Both the position numbers and the translations under genes were made by a program. The notes below the pieces were generated by a model. It was not told the DNA's origin, did no database searches, and saw nothing but the letters and a program-made list of their open reading frames with translations. Shown here one piece after another: positions 16,285 to 23,370 of a stretch of 44,114 bases of DNA. This stretch comes from an uncultured beta proteobacterium. GTDB taxonomy: Bacteria; Pseudomonadota; Gammaproteobacteria; Burkholderiales; Rhodocyclaceae. The DNA lies in NCBI GenBank assembly GCA_903922075.1, contig CAIXSK010000254.1, positions 1 through 44,114 on the forward strand. Direction: 5' to 3'. Position 1 is the stretch's first letter. The number at the start of each line of letters is the position of its first letter.

Positions 16285-17832
16285 ATGTCCAAGCAGATTC
16301 AACGCAAGGCGATCGCCAGCGCCCTTGCGGCTCTCTTTGCCCTCGGCAGCACGCTGCCGGCTAACGCTGCCGAGCCGGTCGTGCAAGGCCCGGAGTCCGT
16401 TCAGGAGTGGTACAACAACGGCCAGCGCTTCATTCACGAAAGCCGGCACCTGCATGCCGAGCATCGTCGGGCCAAGAACGTCATCCTGTTCGTCGGTGAC
16501 GGCATGGGCGTTTCCACGGTGACTGCCGCCCGGATCCTCGAAGGCCAGCTGAATGCCAAGCCCGGCGAGGAAAACCGCCTGTCCTTCGACAAGTTCCCGT
16601 ACGTTGCGCTGTCCAAGACCTATTCCTGGGATCAGCAGACCTCCGATTCGGCGCCGACGATGACCGCCATGATCACCGGTTACAAGGCTCGCGAAGGCCA
16701 GCTTTCGGTCAATCACCTGACGCCGCGCGGTGAGTGCTCGGCCGCCGTGATCGCCGCCAATTCGCTGCCGACCCTGCTGGAACAGGCTGCCGCCGCCGGC
16801 AAGGCGACCGGTGTCGTGTCCTCGGCCCGCATCACCCACGCTACTCCGGCCGCGACCTACGCCCACACCTCCGTTCGCGACTGGGAAGCCGACTCCAACA
16901 TCCCGGCTTCCTGTGGTACGACCGGCGTGGTCAAGGACATCGCCCGCCAGTTGATCGAAGTCTCGCCGGTCGTCAAGCACAGCCTGAAAGTTGCACTGGG
17001 CGGCGGCCGTACCTACTTCATGCCGAAAACGTCTTTTGACCCGGAATACACCTCGACCAAGGGCCGCCGCAACGACGGCCGCGACCTGACCGCCGAATGG
17101 GTCAGCACGCGTGGCGCCAAGGCGGCCTATGCCTGGAACAAGGCCCAGTTCGACGCCGCCGATCCGGCCAATACCGATTACCTGCTCGGCCTGTTCGAGC
17201 CGTCGCACGTCCAGTACGAGGCTGACCGCGCCAACGACCTGGCCGGCGAGCCGTCGTTGACCGAGATGACCGAGAAATCGATCAAGATGCTGCAAAAGAA
17301 CCGCAAGGGTTTCTTCCTGCACGTCGAAGGCGGCCGTATCGACCACGCTCACCACGCCGGCAACGCCAAGCGCGCGCTGCTCGACACCATCGAGATGGCC
17401 AAGGCCGTCAAGAAGGCGGTCGACATGACCGATCCGGAAGACACCTTGATCATCGTCACGGCCGACCACAGCCACGTCTTCACGATCGCCGGCTACCCGC
17501 ATCGCGGTAACGACATCCTCGGTCTGACCAAGGAAGTGCCGGCCATCGATGGCAATCCGACGGCGCCGAGCAAGGCTGGCGACGGCATGCCCTACACCAC
17601 GCTGGGTTACCAGAATGGTCCGGGTGCGGTCAGCGGCGCTCGCGCCGACCTGACCAGCGTCGATACAACCGCACTCGGCTACCAGCAGCAAGCTGTCGTG
17701 CCGATGGGTTCGGAAACCCACGCCGGTGAAGACGTCGCCATCTACGCCAAGGGTCCGAAGGCCCATCTGGTGCATGGATCGATGGAACAGAACTGGATCT
17801 ACCACGTGATGAGGGAAGCCTTCGGCTTCTGA
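16285..17832 (+). CDS. Secreted alkaline phosphatase (PhoA superfamily)
   Basis: Periplasmic or secreted phosphomonoesterase releasing phosphate from organic esters. The start is the ATG at 16285 with GGAG upstream, giving a signal peptide (MSKQIQRKAIASALAALFALGSTLPANAAE); the ORF-track TTG at 16195 would overlap the Pho box. Metal and catalytic motifs are all visible: VILFVGDGMGVST (about 65-77), nucleophile region SDSAPTMTAMITGYK (about 119-133), EGGRIDHAHHAGNAKRAL (about 347), VTADHSHVF (about 390) and ETHAGEDVAIYAKGP near the end. About 515 residues. No membrane anchor or sorting tail. Its place right behind the secretion locus recalls dedicated phosphatase-exporting type II systems such as Hxc of Pseudomonas. 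Confidence 0.93.
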   Translation: MSKQIQRKAIASALAALFALGSTLPANAAEPVVQGPESVQEWYNNGQRFIHESRHLHAEHRRAKNVILFVGDGMGVSTVTAARILEGQLNAKPGEENRLSFDKFPYVALSKTYSWDQQTSDSAPTMTAMITGYKAREGQLSVNHLTPRGECSAAVIAANSLPTLLEQAAAAGKATGVVSSARITHATPAATYAHTSVRDWEADSNIPASCGTTGVVKDIARQLIEVSPVVKHSLKVALGGGRTYFMPKTSFDPEYTSTKGRRNDGRDLTAEWVSTRGAKAAYAWNKAQFDAADPANTDYLLGLFEPSHVQYEADRANDLAGEPSLTEMTEKSIKMLQKNRKGFFLHVEGGRIDHAHHAGNAKRALLDTIEMAKAVKKAVDMTDPEDTLIIVTADHSHVFTIAGYPHRGNDILGLTKEVPAIDGNPTAPSKAGDGMPYTTLGYQNGPGAVSGARADLTSVDTTALGYQQQAVVPMGSETHAGEDVAIYAKGPKAHLVHGSMEQNWIYHVMREAFGF

Positions 17833-17842
17833 GTTGAGTCCC

Positions 17843-17895
17843 GGGCGGCGGCTGTGACCGTCGCCCCGAAGTCATGAAGCGCCTGCGGGCGCTTC
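17843..17895 (+). terminator. Two tandem hairpins after the phosphatase gene
   Basis: First stem GGGCGGCGG / CCGTCGCCC (17843-17866, one G-U pair, 6-nt loop). Second stem GAAGCGCC / GGCGCTTC (17876-17895, 4-nt loop). Neither is followed by a clear T-run, so this may be attenuation or partial termination before the next gene and not a full intrinsic terminator. Confidence 0.45.
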
Positions 17896-17910
17896 TCGCG
17901 TTTGATGAGG

Positions 17911-17945
17911 AATGCTACGGTGACAGTCAAAAAATGCCCGATTTC
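17911..17945 (+). repeat. Dispersed 35-nt element, copy E (one core mismatch)
   Basis: Core AATGCTACGGTG (last base differs), then ACAGTC, AAAAAAT, GCCC, GATTTC. It lies across the ribosome-binding-site/start region of the next gene and encodes part of its N-terminus (TVKKCP). Confidence 0.85.
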
Positions 17946-18648
17946 AACCAGCCTGTTGCTGGCCTTTTCGCTTTGCGCAAGCGTCGCTGCCCACGAAGCG
18001 CAGCACGATCATGCCAGGGTACCGATCAGACCGGCCGCGGTGCAAGCCAGCGCCCCGATGCCAATCGCTGCCCGCTTTGATCTAACGGTCAACCAGACAC
18101 AGACCGACTGGTACTTGTGGCGCCAGGACGACGCCATCGAGACCGCCAACGTCGCGGTCGGCCAGAACGATATCTGGCAGCGCCTCCGCGCAGGCGATTA
18201 CCACTACCGCCGTGTCTTCCACAATGACCGGCGCATCGTCGAATACGTCCCCGGCGAAATCCGGACCCGCCATGCCCAGCCGGACTGGGCAAAACTCGCC
18301 TCGGTGATCTCGCCGCAACTGCTCACTGAACTCAAGCGCGGTGCCAGCAAGACCCTGTTCGGCCAGAAGGCCGTACGCTACACCGGCAAGGTCGGTGGCC
18401 AGAGCATCGACCTGTGGTGGCTGGAGCAGGCCCAGTTGCCGGCCCGTCTGCACATGGCCCGGCCCGGCCAGCGGATGACCCTGGCCCTCCGTGAGCTGCA
18501 CGGCCAGGCACCCGTCGCCTGGCCACGCGCCACCGAAGAGCGGATCGCCGATTATGGGCTGATCGACGCCGCCGATTTCGGCGACATGGAGAGCGACCCC
18601 TTCGTTGCCCGACTCCTGCAGCAGGAAGGACACAGCCACACGCATTGA
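17920..18648 (+). CDS. Exported protein of unknown function downstream of alkaline phosphatase
   Basis: I do not recognise the family. I choose the GTG at 17920 (MTVKKCPISTSLLLAFSLCASVAA) because GAGGA lies 8 nt upstream and it gives a clean signal peptide; the ORF-track TTG at 17902 is less likely. The mature protein of about 220 residues has His-rich ends (HEAQHDH at the start, EGHSHTH at the tail), which may bind metal. The middle is beta-rich, with a run of strands (TDWYLWRQDDAIETANVAVGQ, YHYRRVFHNDRRIVEYVPGE, QKAVRYTGKVGGQSIDLWW) loosely reminiscent of LolA/LolB-like folds, which I cannot confirm. It follows the phosphatase by 87 nt, probably co-transcribed. Confidence 0.65.
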   Translation: MTVKKCPISTSLLLAFSLCASVAAHEAQHDHARVPIRPAAVQASAPMPIAARFDLTVNQTQTDWYLWRQDDAIETANVAVGQNDIWQRLRAGDYHYRRVFHNDRRIVEYVPGEIRTRHAQPDWAKLASVISPQLLTELKRGASKTLFGQKAVRYTGKVGGQSIDLWWLEQAQLPARLHMARPGQRMTLALRELHGQAPVAWPRATEERIADYGLIDAADFGDMESDPFVARLLQQEGHSHTH

Positions 18649-18701
18649 TTCAGCGACAGGTCAGGGGCCCGCGCGAACGGGAGCACGGCGCAGAAAATTC
18701 C

Positions 18702-18736
18702 TATTTTGGGCAAAATTTGCCAGTGACCGTAGCATT
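18702..18736 (-). repeat. Dispersed 35-nt element, copy B
   Basis: Read on the - strand: core AATGCTACGGTC, ACTGGC, AAATTTT, GCCC, AAAATA; the blocks form an ATTTT/AAAAT hairpin. It lies in the 154-bp gap between two convergent genes (stops at 18648 and 18803). I see no other feature in that gap. Confidence 0.9.
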
Positions 18737-18802
18737 GCTGCGAGGGGCTTGATGGAGTGATTTGCTTGGTATCGGCGCATTGCAGCCGAATAAGTATTTA
18801 CT

Positions 18803-19555
18803 TTAAAACCGGTCTTTTGAAAAAAGCACATGAATCCAATTCGCGTGTGGCGTCACGAATCCACCGGTTGCATCGCGTGCTAGGAAGGCGAGCTTGGTCA
18901 GTACTTTCTGAATCAAGGTTCGCGGCGGTGGGGGAAGCAGGATTCGACCACAATGAACACAGGGTTCTTCTTGGTCATAAGTTCCGTAAGGATTCCCAGC
19001 AAGATCCATCAACAGGGCAGATAAGGCATTGGTTTGTTCAATGTTGCTGCCTACGAAGGTGGTTGATTCAACCTTCATGTTTGGGAACAGTTCTCTCAAA
19101 GTATGTTCGTCAAAAATGTTGACGTGCCCCCACGGGGGATTCTTCGCCATGCATGAGTAGCAGGTTGTTCGGCCATATCTAATGTCTTGCTGAAATGGAA
19201 CACCAATTAGTAGCTTGCTGCTGCAAACTCTCTCCAACTCGTTGCAAACGTCGGTCAGAAACTCCTTGGGTACATGCTCAAGTACCTCGGCGCAGAAAAC
19301 AAAATCGATAGAACAATCGGGGAGTTTCAAGTTTGCTGCATTGCCCTCCATGCAAACTACATTCGGGTGCGAAATGGATGGCCTAGTGAGGTCAAGGGCG
19401 AATACCTTGTCAAATCTTTCAGCCATAAGAAGGGAGAAATGCCCATCTCGTGCGCCAATATCTAGCGCAGTCCCGCCTGTGACTGGCATCAATCCCAATA
19501 TGTCAGTGGTTCGCAATTGTTCATTTGATGATGCACGGTATTCAGTAAGGCTCAT
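18803..19555 (-). CDS. Class I SAM-dependent methyltransferase with extra Cys motifs
   Basis: Probable sugar or lipid-intermediate methyltransferase, about 250 residues. Motif I is ALDIGARDGHFSLLMAE, motif II/III VFALDLTRPS and VVCMEGNAANLKLPDCSIDFVFCAEVLEHVP. CYSC in the middle and CVHCGR near the C-terminus could form a zinc site, unusual for this family. AAGGA lies 6 nt before the ATG at 19555. The gene is visibly more AT-rich than the secretion locus beside it and stands alone between convergent neighbours, suggesting separate acquisition. The substrate is unknown. Confidence 0.8.
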   Translation of the reverse strand: MSLTEYRASSNEQLRTTDILGLMPVTGGTALDIGARDGHFSLLMAERFDKVFALDLTRPSISHPNVVCMEGNAANLKLPDCSIDFVFCAEVLEHVPKEFLTDVCNELERVCSSKLLIGVPFQQDIRYGRTTCYSCMAKNPPWGHVNIFDEHTLRELFPNMKVESTTFVGSNIEQTNALSALLMDLAGNPYGTYDQEEPCVHCGRILLPPPPRTLIQKVLTKLAFLARDATGGFVTPHANWIHVLFSKDRF

Positions 19556-19690
19556 GGAAATCCTTTGCAGTCAATAAACCCAGAAATTCCGATATGAGGT
19601 TTTCCTGATGAAACAATTGCTTCAAGAATTTATATTAAAAACCTCGTTTGCATATTGTGTGTCAGCAAAGCGAACTGTTCGCGCAGGTGT

Positions 19691-21121
19691 TTACCGAAGC
19701 AGTCCAAAGAGTTTTTTAAGAAGTCCATCGATTTCGGTAACGCCAATCTTCCTTACCAGCCAGATATAGAGTCCACCGAACGCTAGTGATGCCGTAAATG
19801 CCGCCAATAGGCTGCCATCGGTAAGTCCGACGGCTAGTAACAGGGGGGGTAACGCCAGAATTGCGGCCAATGCCAATTTGAATATTTGTGGCCAGAGTGC
19901 CAGTCCGGATACTGGTATGTCATATCTCTCCATGATGCGGCTAGCGAGGTATGCGGAGATAGTGAAATCAGCAACCAGCCAGGCGACAGCAGCCCCAAGA
20001 ATGCCGATAGCGTTCGACAGGACGAACAGCAGCGGCAGGTGGACGACGACGGCGATGACATTGCCCCACAAGACATGCCGGTTGGCATTGGCGGCGCGCA
20101 ATGGCGTGCCCATTTCGAAACATTGACGAATCATCACCAGCAGCGCTATCTGGAATACGCCGGTCGCCTCGCGATAGGCCTCGGTAAACAGCGTCACAAT
20201 GAAAAGATCGGCAAAGACGAACAGCACCATGAAAAACGGGAAAGCGAGGAAACAGTAATAGACGTTGGCCAGCCGCCACAGATCCAGTCCTTGCGTCGAG
20301 TCGTTTGCCGCATGCCGTACCATTTCCGGAAACAGCGTGTCCGAGACCGCGGAGCGGATGATGGCGACGATGGGAAGCTGGTAGGTGCCCACCGTGTACA
20401 TGGCGAGTGCGCTGGCGCCCAATACGGTCGAAACGTACAACTGTCCGGCTTTCTCGTTCAGGAAAAAGAGCAGGCCGGCGCCGCTCAGCGGTGCGATGAA
20501 GCGCAATTGCTCCATCAGCAGGGGGCGATTGATGCGTAGCGTCAGCAGGCGCAGGCGCCAGAGCAGGTAAATGCAGACCAATGACTTCAGGATCTCCAGC
20601 ACCACCGTGCAATAGAGAATGCTTTTCAGATCACCGAAATAGTAGGTCGCGCCGACGACGACGATTACCCGGGCGAGAATGCGCAGGGTGCTGTAGATCA
20701 GGACGTGGCGGGCTTGTTGCCGGGCCAGCCAGTAATTCTCCACGACATCGAAATTGATGAAGAAGAAAACATAGAGCATCAGCGGCACGGCAAAGTCGAA
20801 ACTGGCCTTGGCCATGAACCAGTCGCGGCCAACGAAAAAGATCAGCATGCCCAGCGAACTGGTGACCAGCAGCATCCCAATCGTCTGGGAGACCGCGGCT
20901 TCTGCCGATTCGGGCTGGCGCGGGACAACGTACATCAGGTTGTCCCGGATCGCCAGCGCCAGGATGGCAACCAGTACCGTGGCGTAGAGCAGAAACTCCC
21001 GATACTGGCCATAGGTTGACACGTCCAGCATGCGGACGAGGACCAGCGGCGTGACGAGCATGACCGCGTAATTGGTCAGCCGGGCAAAAGTTAATACCAG
21101 GCTGCTATGCAACAAGTTCAT
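19691..21121 (-). CDS. Wzx-like polysaccharide flippase
   Basis: Integral inner-membrane protein (about 476 residues, 12-14 predicted helices) of the MOP/PST flippase superfamily. It would flip undecaprenyl-linked repeat units to the periplasm. The start MNLLHSSLVLTFARLTNYAVMLVTPLVLVRML and LDVSTYGQYREFL match the first helices and loop of these transporters (DxxxYGxY). Central motifs GAGLLFFLNEKAGQLYVSTVLGASALAMYTVGTYQLP are typical. It lies downstream of the heparinase gene on the same strand (138-bp gap). Confidence 0.88.
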   Translation of the reverse strand: MNLLHSSLVLTFARLTNYAVMLVTPLVLVRMLDVSTYGQYREFLLYATVLVAILALAIRDNLMYVVPRQPESAEAAVSQTIGMLLVTSSLGMLIFFVGRDWFMAKASFDFAVPLMLYVFFFINFDVVENYWLARQQARHVLIYSTLRILARVIVVVGATYYFGDLKSILYCTVVLEILKSLVCIYLLWRLRLLTLRINRPLLMEQLRFIAPLSGAGLLFFLNEKAGQLYVSTVLGASALAMYTVGTYQLPIVAIIRSAVSDTLFPEMVRHAANDSTQGLDLWRLANVYYCFLAFPFFMVLFVFADLFIVTLFTEAYREATGVFQIALLVMIRQCFEMGTPLRAANANRHVLWGNVIAVVVHLPLLFVLSNAIGILGAAVAWLVADFTISAYLASRIMERYDIPVSGLALWPQIFKLALAAILALPPLLLAVGLTDGSLLAAFTASLAFGGLYIWLVRKIGVTEIDGLLKKLFGLLR

Positions 21122-21259
21122 TGTCTGTTCTCGCTAGTTTTGCGTCGCATGGCATTTGTTTGGCATCTCGATTTCATCGAAAAATATCTTGTTTATATGA
21201 CAAATGCACTTTGCTGGGTCGATTTAGTTGGGTAGTACGCAACCGAATATGGAACGATG

Positions 21260-23149
21260 CTACGCATCAGCTAGTAGTGGATCGGGAGCAAGGGCAATAC
21301 GGGTTTCTGTCTCAAACGGCAACGTCATCGTCCCGGAAATGACAATGCGTATGCAAGCTTGGCTCTGTCCGTAGCGGTTGGAGAAGAATCCAGGTTCGAG
21401 TGAACTTGTCCATCCGTTATCCGGGCGGATGGTGCAGAGCACTCTCCCTCGGTGTTCAAGGGCAAGGCGGTCGTCGTGCCGGGTGACCGAGATGTCGGGG
21501 TGGAGATTGAATACCAGCTCGATTTTTTCTTCGCCCTGGCCATCCATGGCGTCGTGCAGGACAAGGCCATGGGCGTCGCAGACTACCCGGCGCGTAACGC
21601 TGCCTCGTCCCGGCAGGCGACGGTAGCCGTCATGCCACATGCGGAATGCGCATTTGCCGGCTTCTGAAGGTTCCTGGGCGATGCCGACGGCGTCGTAGCG
21701 CGGGGTTGAGAAAGCCGCTGATTGCTCCAGGCCAGCCTGGTCGTGCCCGGCGATCAGCATGACGTTGTGCGCTTTACCCTGGCGGTACTGGTAGCGTTTG
21801 GCAGTATCCGAGGTGTAGCAACAGGTCCCGGGATCGATCAGAACCGGGATGCCGTCGATCTGCAGGATGAAACTGGTCTTGTCCAGATGGTTGTGGCCGG
21901 CAGCGTTTTCGGCGATCGGCATGGCGGCGAACAGGGCGCCGTAGCGGTGGGTTGAATACAGGCCAAGCCCGGTTTTGGCAAACAGCAATGCCTCGGGCTG
22001 CTCGGCACGGTCGCTGAAGGGATCGCGGTCTCCGAGAGTGAGGCGGCTCCAGTCGCCGATATAAGCGGGGTCTTCCGGCGTCCAGGTGAAATAGCCGCGG
22101 TGAAGCAGGATTCGGCCGTCCGAACTGTCGCCGATGTGCGGGACGCCCGCCCAGGTGCGGACATAGCTGGCGGTGAATTGCGTCGCCTTGAGCAGACGGT
22201 CGGCCATGGTTTCGGGGATCAATGCGCGATCGGCCAGGGTTGGCCGGGGGGCGTTGCCGGCGACCAGCGCCAGGGCGACGAATGCCGATTCGAGGACGAA
22301 CTGGTGGTAGAGAATGGCCGATTCGAAATTACCGCCGTCGGGATGGAACTGGCGGCCCATTTCCCGCTTGATGATCTGGTACGCCTCCTGGCGCCATTTT
22401 TTCGTGGCTTCCGGGTCGAACAGGTGGAGCAAGCCGTAGTGCAAGAGCACCGCGACAAGCTGGTGGTTGTTGACTGTGCGCTTGGGTTGGTAGAGGTCGC
22501 GCTCTTGTAGAAATACGAGATGCGCCCAGAGCAGGCGGCTGGCGCGTTGTCTGGCCGGTGTATCGATGTCGCTGAAATAGATCAGGCCCAAGGCGATATT
22601 CAGGGCGCGGATGGCGATGTCCAACCCGCAGATCCAGTTGACGCCGAACAGATAGGGATTGGATTTTTCCCAGTCGTCGAGCAGTTCCATGAAACGGTCG
22701 GCATACTTGCGGTGGCCGGTCACCCGATGGGCCTGGATCAGCGTGGGGATGAACTGCATCCGGGATAGTTCCCAGGGCACGACGATGTCGACACCGGTGT
22801 TTTCGACGATGGTGTAGCTTGAGAATACGGCGTGCTCGTATTCGTGCTCGGAGAAGTAATCCTTGTTCCACTGAATTTTTTCACCGCCAAGGACCCGGCC
22901 AAAGAGGCAGAATTCGCCGGCAAGAATCCCTTCTGCGTCGGCTTCGGCGGTGCTATTCAGTGCCAGCAGTTGCGAGAAAATACTGAACGGCCCGGCCAAC
23001 GCTGCGATCTGCGTGTTATCCCAGGCGGGAACCGTCATTTGCAGATAGTTTTGCCGGGAGAAGAGCCGGATACGTGCTTCCTCCACCCGCTGCCGGAGCT
23101 TTTCCGAGTAATGGCGCAGGTTTAGCGAAATGTAGCCAAGTATTTTCAT
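21260..23149 (-). CDS. Heparinase II/III-family polysaccharide lyase-like protein
   Basis: About 629 residues. An (alpha/alpha) toroid N-terminal half (residues about 60-330, with GVNWICGLDIAIRALNIALGL and FHPDGGNFESAILYHQFVLES) is followed by the heparinase II/III beta-sandwich, with the signature GHNHLDKTSFILQIDGIPVLIDPGTCCYTSD. Members eliminate uronic-acid linkages in alginate or heparin-like chains. No signal peptide is evident (MKILGYISLNLRHYSEKLRQ), so its location is unclear; many EPS-cluster copies are like this. It probably trims or edits the cluster's own uronate polymer. It is divergent from the kelch/lyase gene. Confidence 0.85.
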   Translation of the reverse strand: MKILGYISLNLRHYSEKLRQRVEEARIRLFSRQNYLQMTVPAWDNTQIAALAGPFSIFSQLLALNSTAEADAEGILAGEFCLFGRVLGGEKIQWNKDYFSEHEYEHAVFSSYTIVENTGVDIVVPWELSRMQFIPTLIQAHRVTGHRKYADRFMELLDDWEKSNPYLFGVNWICGLDIAIRALNIALGLIYFSDIDTPARQRASRLLWAHLVFLQERDLYQPKRTVNNHQLVAVLLHYGLLHLFDPEATKKWRQEAYQIIKREMGRQFHPDGGNFESAILYHQFVLESAFVALALVAGNAPRPTLADRALIPETMADRLLKATQFTASYVRTWAGVPHIGDSSDGRILLHRGYFTWTPEDPAYIGDWSRLTLGDRDPFSDRAEQPEALLFAKTGLGLYSTHRYGALFAAMPIAENAAGHNHLDKTSFILQIDGIPVLIDPGTCCYTSDTAKRYQYRQGKAHNVMLIAGHDQAGLEQSAAFSTPRYDAVGIAQEPSEAGKCAFRMWHDGYRRLPGRGSVTRRVVCDAHGLVLHDAMDGQGEEKIELVFNLHPDISVTRHDDRLALEHRGRVLCTIRPDNGWTSSLEPGFFSNRYGQSQACIRIVISGTMTLPFETETRIALAPDPLLADA

Positions 23150-23294
23150 GAAGGTTTGAACCGTTCTCGCGGTGAGGCTGTCGAGTGTGGATGACGAATG
23201 CGCATGGTGTGGCGGTGGCTTTGGATCGTCAGCAAAGGTAGAAACATAGCATGTCCGGCACTCAGACTATTCTGTCGACATGCAAATTCGGCGT

Positions 23295-23322
23295 TTGCCA
23301 TGTGGCCGGGGTTTAATATGAT
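23295..23322 (+). promoter_or_regulatory. Candidate sigma-70 promoter for the lyase/kelch gene
   Basis: TTGCCA (23295-23300), 16 bp, TATGAT (23317-23322): one mismatch in each hexamer. It would start transcription about 40 nt before the ATG at 23371. Just upstream an inverted repeat GCATGTC...GACATGC (23249-23283, 21-nt loop) could be an operator. By eye only. Confidence 0.4.
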
Positions 23323-23370
23323 GGCATCCTGCTCGGAATGGCAGATGCGGAAATCCGGAACGGAGTTTTG

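Noticed and set aside
16279-17805. 508-residue ORF on the - strand
   Set aside because: Exact antisense shadow of the alkaline phosphatase gene.
21254-21264. ATGCTACG near the end of the heparinase gene
   Set aside because: Only 8 bases match and no A/T blocks follow.
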